Source: Thermatribacter sp048814795 (lineage in GTDB: Bacteria > Atribacterota > Atribacteria > Atribacterales > Thermatribacteraceae). From it: 64,000 nucleotides of DNA. A program made the translations under genes and the position numbers. This document shows positions 24,834 through 33,439 of this stretch, one piece after another. The notes beneath the pieces were generated by a model. That model saw only the letters and a program-made list of their open reading frames with translations, was not told the DNA's origin and did no database searches. Location: assembly GCA_048814795.1 (NCBI GenBank), contig CP184673.1, positions 1,984,001 to 2,048,000 of the forward strand. Direction: 5' to 3'. Position 1 is the first letter of the stretch. Each line of letters starts with the position of its first letter.

Positions 24834-26021
24834 TTAAGAATTTACAGCAGTAACCTTCACAAGGTCTTTATCTGTTTGCAAACGGGCTAAATACTCGGGA
24901 ACCTCATCCAGGGATATTTTCTTAGAGATAATTCTGGTCATGTCCATGCCAGAAGCCATGAGAGAAATCACGCGAGGGAAAGTCCCGTGCCCGGAATGGC
25001 CCTGAGCACCAACAATCTGAGCTCTTTTAACCTGGAAAACCTCGGGCGTCACAGGAACGCTGACGTCCGCACGTGCCACAATAACCACAGTGGAATTAAT
25101 TCCCCTTGCTTTCCAAATCAAAGCCTCAAGGTCTTTCCAGATTATTTGGGGAACACCAGTAGCTTCAAGATAGAGCTTAGCTCCCATTCCCTGCGTAAAA
25201 TCGAGAACCCTTTCAACAAGATCTTCTTCAAGGGGGTTAATGGTCAGGTCTGCACCAAGCTCTTGAGCCATTTTACGTCTCACTTCAGAGGGTTCAGAAA
25301 GAATGACCCTGGCTCCACCTGACTTTTTGAGAATAGCGCAAGCAGCGAGCCCAATCGGTCCACCTCCAAAAACCACCACGTTATCTCCAGGACGAATACC
25401 TCCTCCTCTCTCAATCACTGCGTTATAAGCAACAGAACTAGGCTCTACGAGGCTTCCTGCTAAAAAGAGGTTTTCTTCAGAATAAATACCTTCCAGTTCC
25501 CTTAAGCTCCAGAGGTACCTGGCATCCACCACAATATATTCTGCAAAAGCTCCATCTATATCGAAACCAAGCTCGTGTAGATTTTCGCAATGATTGGGAT
25601 ATCCATCGGCACAATGTCGGCAGTACCCACACCAGAGCATTTCTTCTGCTGTAACTGGTTCACCAGTAACGAAAGGCTGATTATTCCTGCGATTAATAGC
25701 CTCCGGGCCTGCCTCTACCACCTCTCCTGAAAACTCATGACCTAAAACACTTGGAAAACCAGTAAGTCCGGGATAGAGTATGTAACCATTTTCATCACTC
25801 TGAGCCATATGTACATCACTGCCACAAATACCACAGGCTCGAACTTTGATGAGAACCTCAGATGGTCTTTGAATTTTGGGTTCTGGAAGATCTTCAACCT
25901 TAACCTGAGGATACCTCCACACTTTACTCCCTAACCAGCTTACCTTCCCTTCAATATCTTTACTGCCAAGTTTGAAATCAGGCCGAGGATCCCATTTAGC
26001 ATGAAGTCTTACACCCTTCAT
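24834..26021 (-). CDS. iolM: Zinc alcohol dehydrogenase, probable scyllo-inosose 3-dehydrogenase IolM
   Basis: A 395-residue medium-chain dehydrogenase. The catalytic zinc site shows CGICGSDVHM and GHEFSGEVVEAG; the structural zinc loop is CGYCRHCADGYPNHC; the NAD loop is VVFGGGPIGLAA. The N-terminal extension GVRLHAKWDPRPDFKLG is longer than in standard threonine or sorbitol dehydrogenases and resembles the Thermotoga inosose dehydrogenase TM0412 in general form. I chose the ATG at 26021 after AAGGGAGA over the start at 26084, which lies in the promoter. It is the first gene of the leftward operon, directly downstream of a consensus promoter and a LacI-type operator. Confidence 0.78.
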   Translation of the reverse strand: MKGVRLHAKWDPRPDFKLGSKDIEGKVSWLGSKVWRYPQVKVEDLPEPKIQRPSEVLIKVRACGICGSDVHMAQSDENGYILYPGLTGFPSVLGHEFSGEVVEAGPEAINRRNNQPFVTGEPVTAEEMLWCGYCRHCADGYPNHCENLHELGFDIDGAFAEYIVVDARYLWSLRELEGIYSEENLFLAGSLVEPSSVAYNAVIERGGGIRPGDNVVVFGGGPIGLAACAILKKSGGARVILSEPSEVRRKMAQELGADLTINPLEEDLVERVLDFTQGMGAKLYLEATGVPQIIWKDLEALIWKARGINSTVVIVARADVSVPVTPEVFQVKRAQIVGAQGHSGHGTFPRVISLMASGMDMTRIISKKISLDEVPEYLARLQTDKDLVKVTAVNS

Positions 26022-26042
26022 AATGACATCTCCCTTCTTTTG

Positions 26043-26056
26043 TGAAACTGGTTTCA
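26043..26056. promoter_or_regulatory. LacI-family operator overlapping the iolM promoter
   Basis: A 14-base inverted repeat TGAAACTGGTTTCA with perfect 6-base arms, abutting the -10 box of the leftward promoter and covering the likely transcription start. A second near-copy lies before lacI at 26217. Confidence 0.65.
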
Positions 26057-26084
26057 GTATAAAGAGAAAGTCCAAATCTGTCAA
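26056..26084 (-). promoter_or_regulatory. Sigma-70 promoter of the inositol/uronate operon
   Basis: On the minus strand TTGACA (26079-26084) and TATACT (26056-26061) are 17 bases apart. The start would fall near 26049, inside the operator, and about 28 bases before the iolM ATG. This is the best promoter found upstream of the long leftward run. Confidence 0.8.
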
Positions 26085-26171
26085 GAGGGATAAAGAAGCG
26101 AAAATAAAAATGTTAACAACAAGCTATAAAATAGTTCGCAGGCTAAATAGAGCAAAATTGCTTTTGAAAAC

Positions 26172-26199
26172 TTGCTTTATTTTTATAAAGCTATATAAT
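26172..26199 (+). promoter_or_regulatory. Candidate promoter of the LacI-type regulator
   Basis: TTGCTT (26172-26177) and TATAAT (26194-26199) with 16-base spacing. The expected start is near 26206, before the second operator. Confidence 0.5.
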
Positions 26200-26216
26200 A
26201 AAAAAAATAGATTTTT

Positions 26217-26230
26217 TGAAAATAGTTTCA
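26217..26230. promoter_or_regulatory. Second LacI-type operator, before the regulator gene
   Basis: TGAAAATAGTTTCA matches the operator at 26043 with one arm mismatch. It lies just downstream of the predicted lacI promoter start, suggesting autoregulation. Confidence 0.5.
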
Positions 26231-26250
26231 TAAATACGAGGATGTGCTAT

Positions 26251-27306
26251 ATGAAAAGTAAACAAAAAAAACCTTTAACCATAAACGACATAGCGCAAAG
26301 AGCCGGAGTATCCAAAGCTACCGTTTCACGAGTTTTAAACACTCCAGAAAAAGTTGCCTCAAGAACTCGGGAGAAAGTATTAGCAGTAATCAGAGCCACC
26401 AATTATCGGCCCAATCCCTTAGCTCGAGCCTTAAATATTCGAAAAACCGGAATCATAGGAGTAGTTGTTTCCGACATAACCAACCCTTTCTATGCAGTTA
26501 TGGTCAAAAGTATCGAAGAAGTGTGTCGAGCCCATCAATACTATATCTTCCTCTGCAGTACTGATGGTAGAAAAGAAGAAGAGGAATTTTATGTTCGCTC
26601 TCTCATCGAAAAAAAAGTAGACGGGATCATTCTTGCCGCCACTCAGATGGATGGTAACAACATCCACCTTTTGCAAGAATTACAGGAGGCAGATATACCG
26701 TTTGTGTTTGTTTCTCGCCTTCCTCGAGATCGGGAGCTTTATGATTATGTAATGGTGGATAATGTTCAGGGAGGCTATATAGCCACCAAGTACCTCATAT
26801 CACTGGGGCATCAGAAAATTGCTTATCTGGGTGGCCGCTGGAGTGCCTCCTCTAATCTGGATCGCTTCGAAGGCTACAAGAAAGCACTCACAGAAAATGG
26901 GCTCCCCGTGCGAGAAGAATATCTTTTCTATGGCGAATTTAAAATGGAAGGAGGATACAAGGAAGGTATAAAAATGCTGAGCTTAAGGGAAAACCGACCA
27001 ACCGCGGTCTTTTGTGCCAACGATAACATGGCCATAGGACTCATTGAGGCTTGCCGAGAACATGGAATTAAAATCCCACAGGAAATTTCTGTAATAGGCT
27101 TCGACGACATACCCCTTAGTGCCATCAGATCCATCCAGCTTACTACTATTTCACAATCCATACCTGAATTAGGTGCTTTGAGCGGAAAGATCCTTATCGA
27201 CAAAATCCTTGATCCTAACAAGAAAGATTCTCGGCAGCAGATAGTTTTCCCACCCAAGCTAATCATCCGCAAAACCTGTGCTCCTCCAAAAAATAGAAAG
27301 GAGTGA
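26251..27306 (+). CDS. LacI-family transcriptional regulator of the inositol/uronate locus
   Basis: A 351-residue repressor. The helix-turn-helix and hinge are at about residues 9-60 (LTINDIAQRAGVSKATVSRV, then RPNPLARALNIRK). The effector domain shows GIIGVVVSDITNPFYAVMVKS, KKVDGIILAATQ, VMVDNVQGGYIATKYLI, FCANDNMAIGLIEAC and VIGFDDIPLS. I chose the ATG at 26251, which starts the HTH at the normal distance and follows GAGG; the frame is open far upstream but that part is AT-rich leader. It is divergent from iolM with operator-like repeats on both promoters and is followed at once by iolO, so a local regulator is likely. The inducer is unknown. Confidence 0.92.
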   Translation: MKSKQKKPLTINDIAQRAGVSKATVSRVLNTPEKVASRTREKVLAVIRATNYRPNPLARALNIRKTGIIGVVVSDITNPFYAVMVKSIEEVCRAHQYYIFLCSTDGRKEEEEFYVRSLIEKKVDGIILAATQMDGNNIHLLQELQEADIPFVFVSRLPRDRELYDYVMVDNVQGGYIATKYLISLGHQKIAYLGGRWSASSNLDRFEGYKKALTENGLPVREEYLFYGEFKMEGGYKEGIKMLSLRENRPTAVFCANDNMAIGLIEACREHGIKIPQEISVIGFDDIPLSAIRSIQLTTISQSIPELGALSGKILIDKILDPNKKDSRQQIVFPPKLIIRKTCAPPKNRKE

Positions 27307-27311
27307 AAAAC

Positions 27312-28139
27312 TTGCAAACCAGCTTTGCAGTTTCCATTCAGAAAACACAGTTTGGAGCCATAGCTTTTGGAGAGTCCTTTCGAGATATTGCTTTCACCTT
27401 AAAAAAACTGGGCTATAAGGGGGTAGAACTTGCTATAAGAGATCCTCAAAGTATCGATGGGGGAAAAATAATTAACGTGATAAAAGAACTGAACCTGGCA
27501 GTTCCAGCTATAGGAACCGGCCAAGCTTTTATCGAAGAAGGATTAAGTTTGAGCAGCCTTGATGATGCAATATGGGAGAAAACAGTTACCCGCCTCAAAG
27601 AACATATTAATTTTGCTGAACACTTGAAAAGTATGGTTATTATTGGCCTGTTGCGTGGAAACCTTTCCACTCAGGAAGAAAAGAAAAAAGAAGGTCTCAA
27701 GCGTTTTAAACATGCCCTCATAGAATGCAGCAGGTTAGCCAGAGAAAAAAAGGTAAGAATAGTTATAGAGCCCCTCAATCGCTATGAAATAAACTTTCTT
27801 CACACCATTGAAGAAGTTCTTGAACTCATTCAAGAACTTGGCCTGGAAAATATAGGTATTCTTGCCGATAGTTTTCACATGAATATCGAAGAGGTAGACC
27901 TTTGTCAAAGCCTTATAAAAGCGGGCCAGCGACTCTGGCACTTTCACATTGCTGATAGCAACCGCTGGGCACCGGGATTTGGTCACCTGGATTTCAAGCC
28001 TTTACTTCAAACCTTACAAAAAATCAATTATCAGGGTTTTATTTCGGCGGAAATAATCCAAAAACCCAGCTTTCTTGAAGCGGCCAAACAAACCTCTACT
28101 TATCTGAGTAACCTGTCCTTCGAATTAGGACTGATATAA
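27312..28139 (+). CDS. iolO: 5-keto-L-gluconate epimerase IolO (TIM barrel)
   Basis: A 275-residue TIM-barrel epimerase. GYKGVELAIRDPQSI, AIGTGQAFIEEGLSLSSLDD, VIEPLNRYEINFLHT, GILADSFHMNIEEVDL and HFHIADSNRWAPGFGHLDF closely recall Thermotoga maritima TM0416 (IolO), which converts 5-keto-L-gluconate to D-tagaturonate. Metal ligands are likely the Glu in VIEP, the Asp-His pair in ADSFH, the His of FHIAD and a final Glu in SAEI. I chose the TTG at 27312, 8 bases after AAAGGAG; the GTG at 27303 overlaps that site and the lacI stop. It is cotranscribed with lacI and lies opposite the iolMN operon. Confidence 0.85.
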   Translation: MQTSFAVSIQKTQFGAIAFGESFRDIAFTLKKLGYKGVELAIRDPQSIDGGKIINVIKELNLAVPAIGTGQAFIEEGLSLSSLDDAIWEKTVTRLKEHINFAEHLKSMVIIGLLRGNLSTQEEKKKEGLKRFKHALIECSRLAREKKVRIVIEPLNRYEINFLHTIEEVLELIQELGLENIGILADSFHMNIEEVDLCQSLIKAGQRLWHFHIADSNRWAPGFGHLDFKPLLQTLQKINYQGFISAEIIQKPSFLEAAKQTSTYLSNLSFELGLI

Positions 28140-28196
28140 TAGAAAAAAGGTTGGTGCTTCCCAAGTATGTTCTGTAAACAAAAAAGGAGGTAGGCC

Positions 28197-29603
28197 ATGC
28201 AAAACTCCTGCGATATTGGCATAATTGGAATGGCAGTTATGGGGCAAAATCTGGCCTTGAATATTGCTCGCAAGGGCTTTAAAGTAGCAGTGTTCAACCG
28301 CACAGCTTCCCGAACCGAAGAGCTGATGAAAAGAGTACGGGAAGAAGAAATTGTGCCCACTTACAACCTGAAAGAATTTGTTAATTCTCTTAAAAGGCCT
28401 CGCAAGGTGATGTTAATGGTCAAAGCAGGTCCTGCAGTTGATGAATTCATCGATAAACTCCTGGAGCTTCTGGAGCCTGGAGACCTCATTATAGATGGTG
28501 GCAACTCTTTCTATCAGGACACTGAACGGCGTATAAAAGAAGTGGAAGAGCGAGGACTGCTCTTCCTGGGCACAGGAATAAGCGGTGGAGAATATGGTGC
28601 ATTGCATGGACCATCCATCATGCCCGGAGGTCACCAGGAAGGCTATGCCCTGGTAAGGGAAATCTTCGAAAAAGTAGCAGCCCAGGTGGAGGATGGACCC
28701 TGCTGTACCTATCTTGGACCTCGTTCAGCAGGCCACTTTGTCAAAATGGTCCACAATGGCATTGAATATGCCTTTATGCAAGCCATTGCTGAAGCGTATG
28801 ATTTGCTCTGCAAGGTCTATCGTCTATCCAGCGAGGAAATCGGAAGGGTCTTCGAAGAGTTCAATCGCTCAGAAATTGCCTCTTATTTGATCGAAATAAC
28901 TGCAGCAATCTTCAAAACCAAGGACCCAGAAACCCAAAAACCCCTGGTAGAGCTGATCCTGGACCAGGCAGAGCAAAAAGGTACAGGAAAATGGACCTCT
29001 CAAACCGCTTTCGACTTTGGTGTTCCCACGCCGGTCATCAACCAATCAGTCATTGCCCGTACCATTTCCTCTTTTAAAAAAGAGAGAGTTCACTTTGCCT
29101 CGCTCTGGAAAAACCACGAAATTTCACCGGTTGATTTTGACGATCAACATAAAGAAAAAATCAAAGATGCCCTCTTTGTTAGCATGATTGCCGCTTTTAG
29201 TGAGGGCCTCCATCTTTTAAAAGTAGCCTCTCAAGAAATGCAATATGGGCTCAATCTCTCCGAAGTAGTCCGCATCTGGAAAGGAGGCTGCATACTGCGT
29301 GCTCGGATATTGGGTCAGATACAGGAAGCCCTCCAGAAAGGAGAAGAAGAAATTCTCCTTTTCTCGCCAAGCTTTCTGGATGAAATTAAAAAACGAGTGT
29401 CTAAGCTCCGCGAAATAGTTGCTCTGGCCATTGAAAAAGAAATCCCAATACCAGTTTTGAATTCTTCGCTGACCTATCTTGATTCCTGGAAAAGTGAAAA
29501 CTTACCAGCAAACCTCATCCAGGCCCAGCGAGACTTCTTTGGAGCCCACACCTACCGGCGGATTGATAAAGAAGGAGTTTTCCATACAATATGGGAGGAA
29601 TAA
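28197..29603 (+). CDS. gnd: 6-phosphogluconate dehydrogenase (decarboxylating)
   Basis: A 468-residue enzyme oxidising and decarboxylating 6-phosphogluconate to ribulose 5-phosphate. The coenzyme loop is IGIIGMAVMGQNLALNIA followed by VFNRT, the NADP type. Substrate motifs are GISGGEYGALHGPSIMPGG and VKMVHNGIEYAFMQAIAEAYD, with the catalytic Lys in FVKMVHN. The C-terminal GTGKWTSQTAFDFGVP and RDFFGAHTYRRID are conserved, so it looks intact. AAAAAGGAGGTAGG precedes the ATG. It sits 57 bases after iolO and 3 bases before the LarA-type gene, which is unusual for gnd and suggests a dedicated catabolic role. Confidence 0.95.
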   Translation: MQNSCDIGIIGMAVMGQNLALNIARKGFKVAVFNRTASRTEELMKRVREEEIVPTYNLKEFVNSLKRPRKVMLMVKAGPAVDEFIDKLLELLEPGDLIIDGGNSFYQDTERRIKEVEERGLLFLGTGISGGEYGALHGPSIMPGGHQEGYALVREIFEKVAAQVEDGPCCTYLGPRSAGHFVKMVHNGIEYAFMQAIAEAYDLLCKVYRLSSEEIGRVFEEFNRSEIASYLIEITAAIFKTKDPETQKPLVELILDQAEQKGTGKWTSQTAFDFGVPTPVINQSVIARTISSFKKERVHFASLWKNHEISPVDFDDQHKEKIKDALFVSMIAAFSEGLHLLKVASQEMQYGLNLSEVVRIWKGGCILRARILGQIQEALQKGEEEILLFSPSFLDEIKKRVSKLREIVALAIEKEIPIPVLNSSLTYLDSWKSENLPANLIQAQRDFFGAHTYRRIDKEGVFHTIWEE

Positions 29604-29606
29604 GCC

Positions 29607-30881
29607 ATGTTGTTCTTTAGTCTGGAAAAACCGAAAGGCAGTTTCAATCCTCACGAGTTTAGGGAAGCCCTGGTTGAAGCACTGCAAATCTATCCTGCAG
29701 GTGGCAAGAAAATATTAGCCATTATTCCCGATGCTACCCGCACCTTGCCCATGAAAGATATATTCGAGATACTTACCAAACAGCTTCTACCCAGAACCAA
29801 GCAGCTGGATTTCATAGTTGCTCTGGGAACGCATCCGCCAATGACCGACCAGGAGCTGAAAAACCACTTAGGAGTAACCTTTAAAGAAGCAGAAAGCCTG
29901 GGTACCAGGGTTTTCAATCACCATTTCCAAAATCCCGAGGAACTGGAAAAAGTGGGCACTATATCCAGAGAAGAAGTAAAAGAAATCTCTGGTGGATTGC
30001 TAAAGGAAGAAATTCCAGTAACCATAAACCGCTTGGTATTCAACTACGACGAGCTGTTCATTATAGGACCGGTGTTCCCGCACGAAGTGGTTGGGTTTTC
30101 TGGAGGTTACAAATACCTTTTTCCGGGAATTTCGGGAGCTGAAATCATAGACAAGTACCACTGGCTGGCAGCCCTTATCACTAATCCCAAGACAATCGGG
30201 CACAAGGAAACTCCAACCCGGGCAATCCTCAATAGGGCAGCTACTTTTATAAACATTCCCATTACTGCACTGTGTCTGGTAATGCGCGGTGAAGAACCTT
30301 GTGGAATCTTTCTGGGAGACCCTGAGAAAGCCTGGAGCAAAGCTGCAGATCTTTCTTCACAGGTGAACATCGTATGGAAAGAGAAAGCATTTCATACCGT
30401 CTTATCTATAGCTCCACCCATGTATAATGAGCTATGGGTAGGCGGTAAATGCATGTACAAGCTGGAACCAGTGGTTGCAGACGGAGGGAAATTAATTATA
30501 TATGCTCCTCACATTAAGGAAATCTCGGTAACTCACGGCAAGTATTTGAAAGAAATTGGCTACCACGTAAGAGATTTCTTTGTAAAACAGTGGGACAAAT
30601 ATTGCCATTATCCATGGAGTGTGCTGGCTCATTCCACTCATGTAAAGGGCATAGGCAAATACGTTGATGGGAAAGAATACCCTCGAATAGAGGTTATACT
30701 GGCCACTGCCATTCCTCAAGAAGTTTGTGAAAAGATAAATCTGGGATATCTGGATTATAGAGATATTGATATTTCAAAATACGAAAATCGCGAAGAAGAA
30801 GGAGTCCTGGTCGTGCACCGGGCCGGGGAAATGCTCTATCGCCTCAAAGACGGAAGCGTTCCTGACATAGACAAGCTTTAA
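29607..30881 (+). CDS. LarA-family nickel-pincer racemase/epimerase
   Basis: A 424-residue protein of the LarA (nickel-dependent hydroxyacid racemase) superfamily. Residues matching the lactate racemase active site are present: D42 and R45 (PDATRT), H76 (GTHPP), H159 and K169 (PHEVVGFSGGYK) and H185 (DKYHW). The intervals H-to-K of 10 and K-to-H of 16 equal those of LarA, in which that Lys carries the NPN cofactor. Characterised relatives include malate racemase and D-gluconate 2-epimerase. Placement directly after gnd suggests a sugar acid such as gluconate/mannonate as substrate, by inference. The ATG follows GGGAGG. No larB, larC or larE is in this window. Confidence 0.85.
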   Translation: MLFFSLEKPKGSFNPHEFREALVEALQIYPAGGKKILAIIPDATRTLPMKDIFEILTKQLLPRTKQLDFIVALGTHPPMTDQELKNHLGVTFKEAESLGTRVFNHHFQNPEELEKVGTISREEVKEISGGLLKEEIPVTINRLVFNYDELFIIGPVFPHEVVGFSGGYKYLFPGISGAEIIDKYHWLAALITNPKTIGHKETPTRAILNRAATFINIPITALCLVMRGEEPCGIFLGDPEKAWSKAADLSSQVNIVWKEKAFHTVLSIAPPMYNELWVGGKCMYKLEPVVADGGKLIIYAPHIKEISVTHGKYLKEIGYHVRDFFVKQWDKYCHYPWSVLAHSTHVKGIGKYVDGKEYPRIEVILATAIPQEVCEKINLGYLDYRDIDISKYENREEEGVLVVHRAGEMLYRLKDGSVPDIDKL

Positions 30882-30916
30882 AGAAGAAGCAGGGTTTAGC
30901 TCCCTGCTTCTTCTTT
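30880..30916. terminator. Bidirectional terminator hairpin between convergent genes
   Basis: A perfect 15-bp stem (AAAGAAGAAGCAGGG, arms 30880-30894 and 30902-30916) with a 7-base loop. On the + strand the 3' arm itself ends in TTCTTCTTT. It overlaps the last base of the LarA-type gene and the last codons of the leftward gene. Confidence 0.75.
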
Positions 30917-31435
30917 CTGCACACTTTCAAATTTTATGCTTACCGTAGCTTTAGCAAGAATACCCCTTAAAGCATATCCCTTCTCTTGAATCTCTCTTTT
31001 GGCATCCTCGGTTAAATTTTGATCTTCCCCAGAGAGCTTTTTCTCATAAACGTAAACCACGAGTTCTCTCTCGGGTACAAACTGGGGAAGTTCTTTCTCT
31101 ATATTTTTTGTTTTATCGATTAACAAAAAATCGCTCTTACGCAAAGTAACTGTAAAAATCTGTTCTTTCTGGGTACAGGAAAACTCGAGAGGACGGGTAA
31201 AATATTCATCGTTCTCGTAATCAGTGGACGCCTGAAGATAAACTTTTTCTCCCTGTGCTTCGCTTAACACCTTAAAATAAACAGTAACAAAATCTTCGCC
31301 AGCAACTCTTTGTAAATTTACACTCTCAATAGTAACTTTGGAAACCATAGAAAAAGCTGGAAAACAAAAGATGAAAACCATCACAAATACTAAGATAAAA
31401 CTTTCAGCACTGCCAATCCAGATTCTTCTGCTCAC
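30896..31435 (-). CDS. Exported protein of unknown function (179 aa)
   Basis: I do not recognise this protein. A signal peptide or N-terminal anchor spans about residues 10-30 (FILVFVMVFIFCFPAFSM). The rest is rich in alternating hydrophobic and polar residues (VTVYFKVLSEAQGEKVYLQA, REIQEKGYALRG, AKATVSIKFESV), which suggests a beta-sandwich on the cell surface or in the periplasm. The start is a GTG about 8 bases after AAGGGGG. It lies 86 bases downstream of the M23 peptidase gene on the same strand, so it may share its transcript and an envelope role. Confidence 0.7.
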   Translation of the reverse strand: MSRRIWIGSAESFILVFVMVFIFCFPAFSMVSKVTIESVNLQRVAGEDFVTVYFKVLSEAQGEKVYLQASTDYENDEYFTRPLEFSCTQKEQIFTVTLRKSDFLLIDKTKNIEKELPQFVPERELVVYVYEKKLSGEDQNLTEDAKREIQEKGYALRGILAKATVSIKFESVQKEEAGS

Positions 31436-31521
31436 TGTGCTACCCCCTTTCCAGCATTGGTTTTGATCAAAAGGCTGTCAACAAATTCTACATATCCATC
31501 ACCTGATTTTGGTTCCCAAGC

Positions 31522-32580
31522 TTAAGGCAAATAGGGCCAGGGATTGATGATTTTTCCATACCTTCGTACTTCATAATGGAGGTGTGAACCAGTACTTCGT
31601 CCTGTGCTTCCAACTCTGCCAATGATCTGGTTTTTCTTAACCCGGTCCCCCACTTTTACCAGAATCTGAGAAAGATGCCCATAAACCGTTTCATAACCAA
31701 ACTGATGCTGCACAATCACACATTTCCCGTAATTACCGTTCCAGCCTGCAAAAACTACTCTTCCTTCCGCAGTGCTCACCACGTTCCTCCCCAAAGGAGC
31801 TGCAATATCCACGCCAGTATGCCAGGCACGACGACCAGTAAAGGGATCTTTACGCCAGCCAAAGTTCGAAGAAACCCGACCCCAAGTTGGCCAGCGCATG
31901 GGCACCAAATTAAGCAGTTCCTCTTTTCGCTGAATTACCTGCAAGATTTCTTCAAAAGAGTGCTGACGGGCCAGAATTTCTGCTTGCATCCAGGAAAAAG
32001 TATCTTCAAGCATCCGAGAGCGTTGAGCAAAAGTGGGGTCTACCAGTCGAGGCAGAACCGGCAAAGTCGAAGAAGGAAACTCCATGAAAAGCGGACCACC
32101 CGCACCAACCACAAAAAGCGGAAATCCTATCTCCGTAAACCGGTCGAGAGGCACGTAGATCTCTGGAGAGGCCCCAGCAAGAGAAAGATTAATGCCTATT
32201 TTGTTGAAACGGGATTGCAAGTCTTTCTCGAGCAAATTGCGTACTTTCTGATCCAGCTCACGCAACGCAGAAAGCTCCTGTAGGATATTTTGAGCTTTCC
32301 GATCTAAATCCTGCAACCGCTCTTCTTGCTCTCTCTTTTGATTTTCAAGAAGCGCTATCTCTTTCTTTAGGTTTTCCGCTCGCTCAATGGCATAACAAAG
32401 CTCCCTGCGCATCCTGCCCTGGTACCATAAAACACCACCTACTCCAGCTCCAGCTCCCACAACAAATACCACCAGCGCCCAAAAAACTATTTGCCAGCGC
32501 AAATGAATCTTTTTAAAGTAACCCTCCTTGGGAGAATACCAAAAAACAGTAAAGTGCTTCTTCCTACCAAGCAAAATCAT
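31522..32580 (-). CDS. M23-family metallopeptidase, membrane-anchored
   Basis: A 352-residue envelope protein. A single helix at about 27-52 anchors it in the membrane. A coiled coil of about residues 55-118 follows (rich in E, K, Q and L), and a LytM/M23 peptidase domain occupies about 235-350. Zinc-site motifs are AWHTGVDIAAP (HxxxD) and SHLHYEVR (HxH), with GRVGSTGRSTGSHLHYE as the family ending, so catalysis is probably retained. It would cut peptidoglycan crosslinks or activate an amidase. Being next to parB/parA fits a role in cell division or elongation. The ribosome site (GAGGGG) is close to the ATG. Confidence 0.9.
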   Translation of the reverse strand: MILLGRKKHFTVFWYSPKEGYFKKIHLRWQIVFWALVVFVVGAGAGVGGVLWYQGRMRRELCYAIERAENLKKEIALLENQKREQEERLQDLDRKAQNILQELSALRELDQKVRNLLEKDLQSRFNKIGINLSLAGASPEIYVPLDRFTEIGFPLFVVGAGGPLFMEFPSSTLPVLPRLVDPTFAQRSRMLEDTFSWMQAEILARQHSFEEILQVIQRKEELLNLVPMRWPTWGRVSSNFGWRKDPFTGRRAWHTGVDIAAPLGRNVVSTAEGRVVFAGWNGNYGKCVIVQHQFGYETVYGHLSQILVKVGDRVKKNQIIGRVGSTGRSTGSHLHYEVRRYGKIINPWPYLP

Positions 32581-32584
32581 CCCC

Positions 32585-33439
32585 TCACTTTACATGGCTT
32601 TCGGTAATCAGAGAATAAAGACGACGCAATTCTTCCTCACTGTGATAATGAATAACAATCTTTCCCCCTCCCACCTGAACCCGAGCTCCCAGAAAACGAG
32701 TTAAAAGTTCTTCCACATTTTTCTCTTCCTCAACAAAAGAAATCACACCTCTGAATTTTACAGGAGAAGCAATTCTTTTTTTGCTAAGCTCTTTGACTTT
32801 TTTCTCAACCTCTCTGACTGAAAGAGACTTTTCAACAATATCTTTGGTTAACTCTAACTGCTCCTTTTCATTCTCAAGGCCCAGGAGAGCCTTGGCATGA
32901 CCAACCGAAATTTCACCCCTACGCACCTTTTCTTTAATCGGTTCAGGGAGAGAAAGCAAGCGAAGCAAATTAGATATAGTAGAACGATTTTTACCAACTC
33001 TCTGAGCTACTTCTTCGTGAGTCAAACCAAAATCATCGATCAGCTTTTGCAAACCTTCAGCCATTTCAATGGGATTCAGGTCCTCTCTTTGTAAGTTCTC
33101 AACCAGAGCAAGTTCCAGTTTTTTGCTTTCTTCTGCTTCCTCAACAATAACCGGAACCGTCTTTAAACCAGCCCTTCTGGCAGCCCTTAAGCGTCTTTCT
33201 CCTGCTATGAGTTCAAACTCTTCCTCGTTTATCCTCCTCACCAAAAGTGGCTGCAAAATACCATAATTCAAAATCGACTGGGTAAGTTCAGCAAGCCCTT
33301 CTTCCGTAAACTCTTTTCGGGGCTGCAACGGATTTTCTCGAATACGCCCTATTTCAACTTCCTGAATGGTACGCGCCCCAAAAGTGCCAACTCCCGGAAT
33401 CAGTGCTCCAAGACCCTTGCCCAAAGCTTTTCTATTCAT
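32585..33439 (-). CDS. parB: Chromosome partitioning protein ParB
   Basis: A 284-residue ParB/Spo0J protein. The N-terminal CTP-binding domain shows IRENPLQPRKEF and IAGERRLRAARRAGL (GERRxR box). The helix-turn-helix is LTHEEVAQRVGKNRSTISNLLRLLSLPEPI. The C-terminal dimerisation segment ends near HYHSEEELRRLYSLI. Length is normal. It binds parS sites near the replication origin and spreads as a CTP-dependent clamp with ParA. It overlaps parA by 8 bases and precedes the M23 gene by 4 bases. I found no convincing parS palindrome (TGTTNCACGTGAAACA) close by. Confidence 0.96.
   Translation of the reverse strand: MNRKALGKGLGALIPGVGTFGARTIQEVEIGRIRENPLQPRKEFTEEGLAELTQSILNYGILQPLLVRRINEEEFELIAGERRLRAARRAGLKTVPVIVEEAEESKKLELALVENLQREDLNPIEMAEGLQKLIDDFGLTHEEVAQRVGKNRSTISNLLRLLSLPEPIKEKVRRGEISVGHAKALLGLENEKEQLELTKDIVEKSLSVREVEKKVKELSKKRIASPVKFRGVISFVEEEKNVEELLTRFLGARVQVGGGKIVIHYHSEEELRRLYSLITESHVK

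Noticed and set aside
26023..26250. Upstream extension of the LacI regulator
   Set aside because: It is lysine- and asparagine-rich translation of AT-rich promoter DNA; the HTH begins normally from the ATG at 26251.
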